A stretch of DNA of 64,000 nucleotides from Akkermansiaceae bacterium (GCA_018402445.1 JAGYIT010000007.1:372001-436000); one strand, 5' to 3'. Shown: positions 8,163 to 16,977, counted from the stretch's first letter. A program made the numbers and translations. Notes: a model not told the origin generated them from the sequence alone.

Positions 8163-8696
8163 ATGATGCTGCTGAAAATTCTGTTTGTTCTGGGTTTTGG
8201 CGTTCTTTCCACCCTCGCCGAAGAAGCGGGTTTTGATGCGGTGGATGGCCCGAATGTCCGGGTGATGCGGCATGACGACGGCTCGCGCACCATTTTCACC
8301 CGTAGCCCGGACAACCGCACGCTCACCAAGAAGACCTACACGGGTAACGGCGCGCTCTACCTCGTCACGATCTACCGCATGGACGCCCATGGCAACCCGA
8401 TGAACTGCAAGATCTACGACGGCCAGAAAACGGAGATGTTCAAGTCTCGCTACGGCTACCGGAAATCCGATGGACTACTGGTGGAGGAGCAGATGTTCGA
8501 CTCCCGCGTGAAGCGCGTCGATCCGAACACCGGCGAGGAAATGCCCGTGCGCCGCTTCATCTACACCTACGACGCGAACGGCAAGCGCAGCGCTCCGATC
8601 TCCATCACCCTGACCCCCGGCAAGACGGCCGAGGAGGTTTATGGCGGCCCGTCCGCGCTTGACGTCAACCCCTTCGACGCTCCGGGCGGGAGGTAG
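8163..8696 (+). CDS. Exported protein of unknown function
   Basis: 177 residues from ATG 8163 (a second ATG follows immediately). The signal peptide is MMLLKILFVLGFGVLSTLAEE; the upstream 49-residue extension has no protein character. The mature part is rich in charged and aromatic residues, with a YDANGKRS-like segment near the C-terminus and repeated beta-strand-like patterns. No family recognised. Divergent from the iron importer and 12 bases ahead of another envelope protein. Confidence 0.75.
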   Translation: MMLLKILFVLGFGVLSTLAEEAGFDAVDGPNVRVMRHDDGSRTIFTRSPDNRTLTKKTYTGNGALYLVTIYRMDAHGNPMNCKIYDGQKTEMFKSRYGYRKSDGLLVEEQMFDSRVKRVDPNTGEEMPVRRFIYTYDANGKRSAPISITLTPGKTAEEVYGGPSALDVNPFDAPGGR

Positions 8697-8708
8697 GACT
8701 TTCCGAGG

Positions 8709-9959
8709 ATGATTTCGGGAAAAGTATTATTGCCCGTCCTGTTGGGAGCCGCGGTCGGCGCGGCGGGCTGGATCCAGGGTTCTCGCGGCGGCGGCGCGGG
8801 CGCGGCGGGTTTGGTCCGTCAGCTTGAGATCGCGGAGCAACAGGTCACGATGCTGGAGCGGGAGAATGCCTCGCTGCGCTCGCTCGCGCAGGGCGGCGGC
8901 GCGGTGGCTGTGCCGCCGGAATTGATCGCCAAGATCGAGAAGGATTACGACCTCACGTTTCTCGCCAGCCCGGTGTTCCATCGCATCGCGGGCGAGGAAC
9001 TGGGATACCGCATCGAGGCGGCGATGGAGAGCCGCCTCGGTCCGCAGGGCGTGGACGACCGGCAGGAGGCCTACCGCTGGATCGGCTGGCTGCGGGAGGA
9101 AGATGGATTGCTGGAACAGATGGTCGCCGTGAAATCCGTGGGCGCGCTCGGTTGGTTCGATGAGGTGACGGGCGAGGCGTGGGTGACGGATCGGTTCGAT
9201 CTCAAGAACATCCCGGACCAAGCGGCGATGGTGCGTCTGCTCGTCAGGATTTTGCTCAACCAGCATTTTCCGCCGCCCTCCGCCTATCCCGGCGACGACG
9301 CGGCGCGGGCGCGGGAAGCCTTACACGCGGGTGCTGCATCGGGTGCGGAGGCGAGGTTCTACGCAGCGAGCGCTAGAGGCATCGGCTTCATGCCGATGAA
9401 CGATAACAGCGCCGCCGCCCGCCTGCTGCTCACGCTTTCCGAATTCGTCCAAGGCGTGACTATCTTCCCGGCGGTGGAAGGGAAAGGCCTGGCCGATACG
9501 CTCTTTGTGAAAGGCGCGCGGGAATTTTCCGACGGCCTGAGGAAACCGCCGCAGAACACCCTAGAGATCGTTCTTCCGGGCGAGACCGGACGGGGCGGGG
9601 AAGTGACCTTGCCGGAGATTTCCGACGATGTATTTCTCAGGGAAAGCGCGGGATACCTCGGCCTGCGGCTGTGGCTTTCCCTGACCGAAGACCTCGGCAT
9701 GGCCGAGGAGGTTTCCCGATCCTGGGTGAAGGACGGCTATGCCCTCTTCGCCGACGGCGAGATGTCCAGCGGGCTGGTTTGGGACGTGACGCTCGAAGAC
9801 GCGACGGCTGCGGAAACCTTCGTTAAGGCCGCCCAAGACATCGCCGAGGCGATGGCCGCGGAAGGCCGCTTCCTCGGCACGGCCCGGGTATCCGAAACCA
9901 TCGTGAGGTTCTTCAATGCCGCGACAAAAGAAACCGCCGTGAAGCTTGAAATAAAATGA
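8709..9959 (+). CDS. Membrane-anchored protein of unknown function
   Basis: 416 residues. An N-terminal hydrophobic stretch (VLLPVLLGAAVGAAGW) is followed by a Gly/Ala linker and a short coiled coil (about residues 35-60: EIAEQQVTMLERENASLRSL). The rest is a soluble, presumably periplasmic domain of about 340 residues with no family I can name. No metal-binding or protease motif was seen. The stop overlaps the start of the yjbQ-like gene (ATGA), so the two are co-translated. Confidence 0.75.
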   Translation: MISGKVLLPVLLGAAVGAAGWIQGSRGGGAGAAGLVRQLEIAEQQVTMLERENASLRSLAQGGGAVAVPPELIAKIEKDYDLTFLASPVFHRIAGEELGYRIEAAMESRLGPQGVDDRQEAYRWIGWLREEDGLLEQMVAVKSVGALGWFDEVTGEAWVTDRFDLKNIPDQAAMVRLLVRILLNQHFPPPSAYPGDDAARAREALHAGAASGAEARFYAASARGIGFMPMNDNSAAARLLLTLSEFVQGVTIFPAVEGKGLADTLFVKGAREFSDGLRKPPQNTLEIVLPGETGRGGEVTLPEISDDVFLRESAGYLGLRLWLSLTEDLGMAEEVSRSWVKDGYALFADGEMSSGLVWDVTLEDATAAETFVKAAQDIAEAMAAEGRFLGTARVSETIVRFFNAATKETAVKLEIK

Positions 9960-10378
9960 TGAAAGCATACACCGGCGAAATGGCCGTGCGCACGCGCGGG
10001 AAGGGGACTTACGAGATCACCGCGGAGGTGGAGCGCCTCGTCCGCGAATCCGGCGTGACCGACGGGCAGGTGACGGTTTTCCTCCGCCACACCAGCGCCA
10101 GCCTCATCCTCATGGAAAACGCCGATCCCTCCGCCCGGCGCGACCTGGAACGTTGGTTCGACCGCCTCGTCCGCGAGGATGACCCCGACTTCATCCATAC
10201 CCACGAGGGGCCGGACGACATGCCTAGCCACATCCGCATGGCGCTCACCCGCTCCAGCGAGGTGATCCCCGTCCACGGCGGCCGCATGACCCTCGGCACC
10301 TGGCAGGGCATCTTCGTCTTCGAACACCGCCGCGACCCCCACTCCCGCCGCATCGCGGTGACGGTGATGGGGGTTTGA
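9956..10378 (+). CDS. YjbQ/UPF0047 family protein
   Basis: 140 residues, the usual family length. Conserved motifs are all present: FLRHTSASLILMENADPSARRDLE, the HEGPDDMPSHIRMAL segment and the C-terminal GTWQGIFVFEHR. Members form small trimers; E. coli YjbQ has been linked to a thiamine-phosphate synthase side activity, but the physiological role is unsettled. The start ATG overlaps the preceding stop by four bases. Confidence 0.9.
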   Translation: MMKAYTGEMAVRTRGKGTYEITAEVERLVRESGVTDGQVTVFLRHTSASLILMENADPSARRDLERWFDRLVREDDPDFIHTHEGPDDMPSHIRMALTRSSEVIPVHGGRMTLGTWQGIFVFEHRRDPHSRRIAVTVMGV

Positions 10379-10421
10379 TCGGATGATAGGAGCCGCGGTT
10401 GGGGCGTGTAGATATCGCATC

Positions 10422-11373
10422 ATGAAAAAACTGACTACTCCTCGCCGCGCTGGCGCTTTCCATTCTCTGCCCTGCGGAGGACGCGAAGACGAACATCTTG
10501 TTCCTCGCGGGCAGGCCTTCCCATGGCCCCGGCGCGCACGAGCACAACGCGGGATCACTCCTTCTCAAGAAATGCCTCGATGAAAGCGGCCTGCCTGTCG
10601 AAAGCACCGTGATCCTGAACGGCGAATGGCCCAGCCCAGAACAACTCGCCGCCGCCGACACCGTCGTCATCTATTGCGATGGCGGCCGCCACCACCTGCT
10701 GCTGGAGGGCGACCGGATGCAGCAGCTTGCAAAGGAGATGAAACGCGGCTGCGGCCTGGTCTGCCTGCACTATGCCGTGGAAATCCCGAAGGATAACGGT
10801 AGCTCGGAGTTGCTCGGATGGATGGGCGGATACTTCGAAACCCACTGGAGCGTGAACCCGCATTGGATCGCCGATTTCAAGGGATTCCCCCAACACCCCA
10901 TCAGCAATGGCCTGAAACCTTACGCCATACTCGACGAATGGTATTTCCACATGCGTTTCACGGAGGAAGGTAAGCTGAGCCATATTCTCTCCGCCAACGC
11001 GCCGGAAGATACCATGAAACGCCCGGACGGCGCGCATTCCGGCAACCCGCACGTCCGCAAGGCGGTGGCCGATGGGCTGCCGCAAACCGTTGCCTGGGCC
11101 TTTGATCGACCGGACGGCGGGCGCGGCTTCGGCTTCACCGGCGGCCATTTCCACAAAAACTGGGGCGATGACAACCAGCGCAAAGTCGTTCTCAACGCCA
11201 TCCTCTGGACGGCCAAGGCGGAGGTTCCTGCCGGGGGAGTGCTCAGCAAGGTGACGCCCGGGGAACTCGCGGCGAATCTCGATCCGAAAAATCCGCAGTC
11301 TCAGCGTGAGGACAACCCGCTCCTTCCCAGCGCCGCGGCGGATCCCGCGATCTGTGCGGCGTGCACGCATTGA
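10422..11373 (+). CDS. ThuA-like exported protein, interrupted by one extra base in the signal peptide
   Basis: The ThuA-like domain (class I glutamine-amidotransferase-like fold) runs from NILFLAGRPSHGPGAHEHNAG to the region GFTGGHFHKNWGDDNQRKVVLNAI, with the family-typical FLAGRPSHGPG start, GCGLVCLHYAVE and WAFDRPDGGRGFGFTGGH. Read from ATG 10422 the frame gives MKKL and then goes wrong; one base further on it reads LLLAALALSILCPAEDAKTN, an evident signal peptide with cleavage after CPA or nearby. A single extra base near 10434 therefore separates start and body. The alternative start, TTG 10498, would make a cytoplasmic protein cut off inside the first strand. Such proteins are common in verrucomicrobial sugar-degrading sets; substrate unknown. 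Confidence 0.8.
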
Positions 11374-11434
11374 TCTTCGTTGCACCGCTGGGGCTGGCGT
11401 TGCGGTCATTGCCCTCTTGTTCCCTAAAACTTGG

Positions 11435-11916
11435 AGTGATGAACGGCGCTTCAGGCCATACATCTTCTCCGCGTTGCCTCGGTAGATCTTCTGGCGCACC
11501 TCGTCGGGGAGTTTCGCGATCTGGTCGTTGATGGCACCGGGCTTGTGGATCTGGCCGGCGATGAAAGGGAGGTTCGGATCGTTGAAATCGGAGCGGAGCT
11601 TGGCGACGAGGGTCTGGAGTTTTCCGAGGTAGGCGTCAGCGGCTCCCTGGTCGCTTTCGCCCTGGTGCCAGAGGACTCCCTTCAAAGTTCCGTGGTTGAG
11701 GGCGGCTTTCGTGCGTTTGCGCGCTTCCCGGTAAAGCTCGGATTTGCCGTCCCACTCGTCGATCTTGGTGCCGCCGCGGGCGTTGACGATGAGCAGGTAG
11801 AGGTGGAGATCCTCAGGAACTCCCGTTTCCGAGGCTTCCTGCTGGGCATGGAAACGCGGCAAGGCCAGCACCAGCGCGCAAAACGCGAGGAGAATAAGAA
11901 GTGGGCGGGATTTCAT
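11435..11916 (-). pseudogene. Chimeric remnant: signal peptide + sialate O-acetylesterase-like middle + amidohydrolase-like C-terminus
   Basis: From ATG 11916 comes a signal peptide (MKSRPLLILLAFCALVLALP), then directly LYLLIVNARGGTKIDEW ... TLKGVLWHQGESD, the middle of a SASA/DUF303 esterase. The N-terminal catalytic GQSNM block is missing. After AGQIHKPGAINDQIAKLPDE the sequence switches to VRQKIYRGNAEKMYGL, typical of the C-terminus of TIM-barrel amidohydrolases. There is no natural stop: the frame runs on through the antisense of the ThuA-like gene. This is best explained as gene debris from two deletions and a fusion. Confidence 0.65.
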
Positions 11917-11936
11917 GGCGAGAGGGGCATCATGCA

Positions 11937-11967
11937 AAACGCCCGCCTCCATGGGAAGCGGGCGTTT
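11937..11967 (-). terminator. Rho-independent terminator of the autotransporter-repeat gene
   Basis: AAACGCCCGC (11937-11946) pairs perfectly with GCGGGCGTTT (11958-11967) around an 11-base loop; on the minus strand it is followed by TTTTGC. It lies 46 bases beyond the stop at 12013. Confidence 0.85.
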
Positions 11968-12012
11968 CGGGAAGTTCAGGCAGGCGCTTGGCAAGTGCCT
12001 CCAGGTGTCGGA

Positions 12013-13866
12013 TCAGCGGCGGCGGCGGAGCAGGACGAGCATGCCGAGGCCACTGAGGAGGGCGGTGGAGGGCTCGGGGATGGCCATGAGTGCGATGTCA
12101 TTGCCACCGGTGAAAGTGCCACCCACGGAGTCCGCGATGTAGCTGATCTGCCAATCGAATCCGCCGTAGCTGCTGACCGTCGCACCCTGGGCGAGACCGG
12201 TGTAAGCGCCGATGATGGCATCCGCTCCATCGTTGAGCAGGATGAAGACCATGTCATTGATCGCATAGCCGCTACCCGAGAACAGGGTGGTGAGGCTACC
12301 TCCCGTGATATTGACGGTGCCAGTGACGTTGATCTGATCGTGCTCGGTGCCGGCGGTGAGTCCACCGATCTCCGCAGTGTAGGTGCCCGCCTGTGTGTAG
12401 TTCCCGGTGTTGAGGATCCCCGGGCTGTTGCCGGGGGCGATGAAGCCACCGGATTGAATGGTGAGGGCGCCGGTTGTTCCTCCCGAGCCTCCGATGGTGG
12501 CTCCGGAAGCGACTGTGGCGAGCGGGCTGGTGGAAATGTTGCCGTTGATGATGAGTGTGCCCGCACTGACGGTGGTGTTGCCAGTGTAGCCGCTGTTGCC
12601 ATCCAATACGAGTGTGCCAGCGCCTGCCTTGGTGAGTGTGCGGGCGCCACCGCTTTGGCCGATGGCACCGCCTACGGTAAGCGTGTTGGCGGTGACGGTG
12701 ACGATGCGGTTAGCGTTCATGGTTACCGCGCCGGTGCCGAGGTTGAGCGCGTTGCTTCCGGTGAAGCTGAAGTTGCCGTTCCAGCTCTGAGTGTTGTTGG
12801 TGCTGAGAATAACCGCGTTGCCAGAAGTATTGTTGATGGTGCCGCCGGTGATGGTCAGGGTTCCTGTCCCGATGGCAGAACTTGTGCCGCCACTGCCACC
12901 GTTGTTGATGTTGAGAGTTTTCGATCCGTTATTTGTTCCACCGCTGTAGGTATTGGCGGCGTTGAGGGTCGCGGTCATCGTGTTGCCCGATAGGGTCAAG
13001 CTACGGGCACCGCCAGTTTCGCCAATCACGCTGTTGGCCACCCAAGTAAAGCCGTTATTCAAGCTGTTCAGTGTCGTGTTGCCGGTGAGGGTGACCGCGC
13101 CGGCTGAGTTTTGAGTCCATGTCTTCACTCCTGTGATACCCCGACCCAGATTGACGGTTCCAGACATGTCAACCGCGTTACTCATTTGGAAACTTGCAAG
13201 TGCGTTCACAGTGGTTCCGCCCGCGATGGTGAGCTTCCCTGAACCCACGATCGTGGTGCCCGAAATCGCTAATGTCCCGCCACTGAGGGTTACATTACCG
13301 TTAAAAGTGGTAGTGCCGCTGGACAGGGACAATCCCGAAGAAGTAGAAATATTCGCAGTGTGGGTGTTATTGCCGGAAATAGTCAACGTGCCGGCTCCCG
13401 TCTTGGTGAGCGTATTGCCAACACCTGTGATGGCACCGCCCAAGGTAAGCCCACCACCGACAGACACGGCCAGGTTGTCTGCAAGGTCGATTTGAGAGTT
13501 GATCACGTCTGCAACCGAACCGGATTCAGTCAATGAAGCTCCTACCCCCCCGTTGTCGAAGATTATATATCCGCCACCGCTGGAGTTAATGGTGAAGGCG
13601 TGGGTATTGTCAGAATCACCGATGTTCAAGGTGCCCATCGTGCGATTGGTCGTGTTGACCGTGATCGTGCGAGCAGCAGAGATGTTGTTGGTGAAGCTGA
13701 TGATCGAACCTGCACCACCGGGAACGGGATCTGGAGAGCCGAGCCAGTTGCCGGAGACACTCCAGTTGCCTGCGGCATCGACGTTCCAAGATCCATCAAC
13801 GGCGTGGGCGGAGATGCTGCCGAATGCGGCGGCGAGTGTGACGAATGTGATTTTTTTCATTTTCAT
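12013..13866 (-). CDS. Autotransporter-associated beta-strand repeat protein with PEP-CTERM anchor
   Basis: 617 residues: signal peptide (MKMKKITFVTLAAAFGSISAHA), then a long Gly/Thr/Asn/Ser-rich beta-helix domain with repeated units such as TLTKTGAGTLTISGNN and TLTKAGAGTLVLDGNSGYTGNT, the autotransporter-associated repeat that typifies PEP-CTERM proteins in this phylum. A domain with PGNSPGILNTGNY precedes the sorting signal IPEPSTALLSGLGMLVLLRRRR. No autotransporter beta-barrel is present, so surface location would depend on exosortase. It is divergent from a GntR-type regulator 134 bases away and ends at a clear terminator. Function: probable surface or matrix protein, possibly polysaccharide-linked. 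Confidence 0.9.
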   Translation of the reverse strand: MKMKKITFVTLAAAFGSISAHAVDGSWNVDAAGNWSVSGNWLGSPDPVPGGAGSIISFTNNISAARTITVNTTNRTMGTLNIGDSDNTHAFTINSSGGGYIIFDNGGVGASLTESGSVADVINSQIDLADNLAVSVGGGLTLGGAITGVGNTLTKTGAGTLTISGNNTHTANISTSSGLSLSSGTTTFNGNVTLSGGTLAISGTTIVGSGKLTIAGGTTVNALASFQMSNAVDMSGTVNLGRGITGVKTWTQNSAGAVTLTGNTTLNSLNNGFTWVANSVIGETGGARSLTLSGNTMTATLNAANTYSGGTNNGSKTLNINNGGSGGTSSAIGTGTLTITGGTINNTSGNAVILSTNNTQSWNGNFSFTGSNALNLGTGAVTMNANRIVTVTANTLTVGGAIGQSGGARTLTKAGAGTLVLDGNSGYTGNTTVSAGTLIINGNISTSPLATVASGATIGGSGGTTGALTIQSGGFIAPGNSPGILNTGNYTQAGTYTAEIGGLTAGTEHDQINVTGTVNITGGSLTTLFSGSGYAINDMVFILLNDGADAIIGAYTGLAQGATVSSYGGFDWQISYIADSVGGTFTGGNDIALMAIPEPSTALLSGLGMLVLLRRRR

Positions 13867-14000
13867 GGGGTAATCGTGGTTGATGTGATTAGGGGCAAAA
13901 CAGCGGGTGCTATCTGCTTAGGGAACCTAACTGTGATGAAAAGTGTGGCGAATGAATTTGGAGTTGGCCACCTGTCACGAAATTGGGCAGGCTTTCCGTC

Positions 14001-15077
14001 ATGGGTGAGTTGCGCTTCCTGAGCAAGATCGAGCAGGTGGCGGCGCACCTGCGGGCGGAGCTGGCGGGCGGGCGCTGGGAGGGTGCGATGGCGGGGCGGC
14101 TGGAACTGGCGGCGGAGCTGGGGATCAACGCGAAGACGGTGGAGGAGGCTTTGCGGTTACTGGAGAAAGAGGGTGTGCTGGTGCCGCAGGGGGCGGGGCG
14201 GCGGCGGCTCATTGCGGCGGCCAAAGAGCCGGTGAGTACGGCATTGAAGATCAGGATCCTACTTTACGAGCGCATCGACCAAGGCCTTCCATATCAAATC
14301 GATCTCCTGCACCGGCTGCGCGAAGAAGGACATGCCGTGACAATCGCGGAAAAATCCCTTCACGAACTGGGCATGAGTGTGAAACAGGTGGCGGCCTTCG
14401 TGAAAACCCATGAGGCGGACGCATGGGTGGTGCACGGCGGATCGCGGGAGATCTTGGAATGGTTTGCGAAGTGGCGCACACCCACATTCGCGGAGTTCGG
14501 ACGATGGGCGGGCCTGCCGCTCGCTGCGCTCGCCGTTCGCAAGAATCCGGCGATGACCGCTGCGCTGCGCAGGCTCCATGAACTCGGGCACCGCCGCATT
14601 GTGCTCCTAGTAAGGGAAGAGCGCCGGAAACCCTATCCGGCCACCTTTGAGCAGGCGTTCCTGGACGGACTGAAGGAATTGGGAATCACGACGGGGCCTT
14701 ACAACCTGCCCGACTGGGGGGATGACATCGAGGGCTTCCACCGCTGCCTTGATTCCCTGTTCCTGCACACGCCCCCGACCGCCCTGATCCTTTCCGAAGC
14801 GCATCTTTTCATCGCCGCCGAGCAGCACCTCGCGCGGCGGGGGATCGTTTCGCCCCGCGATGTCTCGCTGGTCTGCGGTGATCCGGACATCGCGTTCTCG
14901 TGGTGCCAGCCCGCCGTTTCCCATATCCGCTGGGACAGCCGCCCCATCGTCAGCCGAGTGGTTCGCTGGGCAGGCCGGGTGAGCCGGGGTGTGGAGGATC
15001 GCCGCCAGAGGTACGTGAAAGCGGAGTTCGTGGAGGGCGGGACGATCGGGCCGGTGGCGGGGCGGCGTTTGGGGTGA
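14001..15077 (+). CDS. GntR-type DNA-binding domain fused to LacI/periplasmic-binding-like sensor
   Basis: 358 residues from ATG 14001. Residues 1-75 form a winged-helix domain with a GntR-type recognition region (LAAELGINAKTVEEALRLLEKEGVL). After a linker, about 280 residues resemble the LacI/XylR sugar-sensing fold, including LHELGHRRIVLLV, TALILSEAHLFIAAEQHLARRG and PRDVSLVCGDPD. Such hybrids are frequent in Verrucomicrobiota and usually answer to sugars. Divergence from the PEP-CTERM gene suggests it may control that promoter; no operator is obvious to me in 13867-14000. Confidence 0.85.
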   Translation: MGELRFLSKIEQVAAHLRAELAGGRWEGAMAGRLELAAELGINAKTVEEALRLLEKEGVLVPQGAGRRRLIAAAKEPVSTALKIRILLYERIDQGLPYQIDLLHRLREEGHAVTIAEKSLHELGMSVKQVAAFVKTHEADAWVVHGGSREILEWFAKWRTPTFAEFGRWAGLPLAALAVRKNPAMTAALRRLHELGHRRIVLLVREERRKPYPATFEQAFLDGLKELGITTGPYNLPDWGDDIEGFHRCLDSLFLHTPPTALILSEAHLFIAAEQHLARRGIVSPRDVSLVCGDPDIAFSWCQPAVSHIRWDSRPIVSRVVRWAGRVSRGVEDRRQRYVKAEFVEGGTIGPVAGRRLG

Positions 15078-15088
15078 TGATTTCATCA

Positions 15089-15193
15089 GGTAGGGCTGAT
15101 CCGACCCGGTCGGCCTATTTGCAAAATCAAACGCAGCGCTCACTGGGGCGGGAGTGAGAGCCCGGGAAAATGCCCGCTCACCCTGGTTTCACC
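15089..15193 (+). repeat. Truncated copy of the inverted-repeat element at 48759-48930
   Basis: Starting GGTAGGGCTGATCCG at 15089, the sequence follows the 48759 element through the left terminal repeat, CAAAATCAAACGCA, GCTCACT and GGCGGGAGTGA to the GGTTTCACCCT region, then stops. The right terminal repeat is missing, so this copy is decayed or deleted. Confidence 0.75.
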
Positions 15194-15217
15194 CTAAAAT
15201 CCGCAGTTCAAACGAAG

Positions 15218-15260
15218 ATTTTCACCGCAAAGGCGCAGAGGTCGCAGAGGGAACGCTGAG
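15218..15260 (+). repeat. ACCGCAAAGGCGCAGAGG-type intergenic repeat
   Basis: TTTTCACCGCAAAGGCGCAG, continuing AGGTCGCAGAGGGAACGC, is the kind of short dispersed intergenic sequence common in large environmental bacterial genomes. Related words occur at 59530-59620. No coding sense is apparent. Confidence 0.45.
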
Positions 15261-15310
15261 AAGAGTTTATGTTTCGGGATAGTGCAGGGCATTTTTCACG
15301 GCAATTCCAT

Positions 15311-15359
15311 TTCACCCATTGGGTGAACGATTACCGCAAGGGTTGATCGGCACGATCAA
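15311..15359. promoter_or_regulatory. Two perfect inverted repeats at the purU 3' end
   Basis: TTCACCCA-T-TGGGTGAA (15311-15327) and TTGATCG-GCA-CGATCAA (15343-15359). The second contains the purU stop codon. Neither is followed by a T-run on the minus strand, so they could be a paired factor-dependent terminator or binding sites. Confidence 0.45.
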
Positions 15360-16213
15360 TCCGGGAACACGATGGCGCGGTGGCCGTCGATGAGGGTGCG
15401 GTCGTGGACGTGGTAGCGGATGCCCTTGGCGAGGGCGATGCGCTCGCATTGGCGGCCGAGGCGGGCGAGGTCGGCGGGGGAATGGAAATGGGAGACGCGC
15501 TCGACCTCCTGCTCGATAATGGGGCCAGCATCGAGATCCGCGGTGACGTAGTGGCAGGTGGCGCCGATGAGTTTCACGCCGCGGTCATGGGCCTGGCGGT
15601 AGGGGTTCGCGCCGATGAAGGCGGGGAGGAAGGAGTGGTGGATGTTGATGATTTTCCCGGAGAATTCTTGGCAGAAAGCGTCCGGCAGGATCTGCATGAA
15701 GCGGGCGAGGACGATGAGCTCGACGTCCTCGGCGAGGAGTAGGTTGCGGATTTCGGCGAAACCCTGTTCGCGCCGCGCGCCGTCCATTTCCACATGATGA
15801 AACCGGATGCCGGAGCGCTCGGCGAGGGGGCGGCAGTGTTCACGGTTGCCGATGATGGAGGTGATCTCGACGGGGAGTTCGTTGAGCTCGGTGCGCCAGA
15901 TGATCTCGTTGAGGCAGTGGTCGGTCTTGGTGACGAGGACGGCGGTGCGCATTTTATATGGCAATGTCCGGAAGTGCCAGGAGGCCTGGAGCGAGCGGCC
16001 GAGGGTGCCGAAGCCGTTGGTGAAATCGGCGACGTCCACATCGAGGTCGGTGGTGTCGATTTCCAACCGGGCGAAGAATTTCCCGCCGAGGCGGTCTGAG
16101 AACTGGCTGAACTCGATCAGGTTGCCGCGGTGGGAGGCGACGTAGGACGCGATCCGCGCGACGATGCCGGGCTGGTCGGGGGAGGAGAGCTTGAGGATGA
16201 GTCCGGGGCGCAT
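15356..16213 (-). CDS. purU: Formyltetrahydrofolate deformylase
   Basis: 285 residues, full family length. It hydrolyses 10-formyl-THF to formate and THF, balancing one-carbon units and supplying formate for purine synthesis. An N-terminal ACT domain (about residues 1-80, LSSPDQPGIVARIASYVAS) is followed by the formyltransferase catalytic domain with INIHHSFLPAFIGANPY and GATCHYVTADLDAGPIIEQ, giving the catalytic Asn, His and Asp. The presence of gcvP elsewhere in the window fits one-carbon/glycine metabolism, although the genes are not linked. Confidence 0.95.
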   Translation of the reverse strand: MRPGLILKLSSPDQPGIVARIASYVASHRGNLIEFSQFSDRLGGKFFARLEIDTTDLDVDVADFTNGFGTLGRSLQASWHFRTLPYKMRTAVLVTKTDHCLNEIIWRTELNELPVEITSIIGNREHCRPLAERSGIRFHHVEMDGARREQGFAEIRNLLLAEDVELIVLARFMQILPDAFCQEFSGKIINIHHSFLPAFIGANPYRQAHDRGVKLIGATCHYVTADLDAGPIIEQEVERVSHFHSPADLARLGRQCERIALAKGIRYHVHDRTLIDGHRAIVFPD

Positions 16214-16218
16214 GAAGT

Positions 16219-16252
16219 TTCAAATTTCAAAATTTAACTTCCAAGGAAGAGC
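16219..16252 (-). repeat. Interspersed AT-rich short repeat, copy 2
   Basis: Reverse complement begins GCTCTTCCTTGGAAGTTAAA and ends TTTTGAAATTTGAA, matching the copy at 1453-1486. It lies just upstream of purU. Confidence 0.6.
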
Positions 16253-16328
16253 GGGATTCTTGTGGGGGAAGCGGGCGGTTGGCAAGGATTGAGATGGCGT
16301 GGGGTGCGGGGAGGGGTTTGGATGGGGT

Positions 16329-16679
16329 ATGGAAATCAGGAACCGCGAAACGCAGGAGCCGTTCACGACGAAGGATGGCTCGACGATCATCAGCCTGCTG
16401 GATCTGGCGAACGCGCCGGTGGCAAAACAGAGCCTGGCCGAGGCGCGGGTGTCGGCCGGTTGCTCGACGCAGAGGCATTACCACAAGGAGAGCGAGGAGT
16501 TCTATTACGTTCTCCACGGGAGTGGACGGATGGAGATCGATGGGGAAGAGGAAAGGGTCGGGCCGGGGGACGCAGTGCTGATCCCCGCCGGGGCGTGGCA
16601 TCAGATCGTGGCGGAAGAGGAGCTGGTTTTCCTGTGTTGCTGCGCGCCGCCCTACCGGCATGAGGACACCTTTTTTTAA
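16329..16679 (+). CDS. Small cupin-domain protein
   Basis: 116 residues from ATG 16329 (MEIRNRETQEPF). It has both cupin motifs: QRHYHKESEEFYYVLHGSGRMEIDG (two His and a Glu, the first metal ligands) and GPGDAVLIPAGAWHQIV (last His). A single-domain cupin of this form could be a mannose-6-phosphate isomerase-like or dioxygenase-like protein; the substrate cannot be inferred. Its last codons run into a NIPSNAP-type fragment in another frame. Confidence 0.85.
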   Translation: MEIRNRETQEPFTTKDGSTIISLLDLANAPVAKQSLAEARVSAGCSTQRHYHKESEEFYYVLHGSGRMEIDGEEERVGPGDAVLIPAGAWHQIVAEEELVFLCCCAPPYRHEDTFF

Positions 16680-16932
16680 GAAGCACGGGATGACGAACCT
16701 CGCGTATTTCCAGCTCGCAGAAGGCCAGCCCGGGGCGGATGATACGCTGCTGTATTTCCTGGCTCACAAGGACATGGATGCCGCGACGCGGTCTTGGGCG
16801 GATTTCCGCGCCGATCCGCAATGGGTGGGTGCGAAGGCGGCGTCCGAGGAAAAGGCCGGTGGTTCGCAGACGACTGAGGGCGGGGTCGTTTCCGGATATC
16901 TGCGGGCCATGGATTTCTCCCCGGTGAAATGA
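16678..16932 (+). pseudogene. C-terminal fragment of a NIPSNAP-family gene
   Basis: The translation KKHGMTNLAYFQLAEGQPG ... YFLAHKDMDAATRSWADFRADPQWVGAKAASEE ... VVSGYLRAMDFSPVK matches the C-terminal third of NIPSNAP-domain proteins, which are normally about 230-270 residues with a signal peptide in this phylum. The front two-thirds are missing and the fragment begins exactly at the cupin stop. It probably represents a deletion that joined the two genes. Confidence 0.6.
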
Positions 16933-16977
16933 TGCATACCCACAAATGCGGGCTTTCCATAACGGCGTATTGTATAG

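Noticed and set aside
10555..11435. Minus-strand frame continuing from the esterase remnant through the ThuA-like gene
   Set aside because: It is antisense to a well-supported domain and has high Arg/Gly/Ala shadow composition; the natural stop was simply lost.
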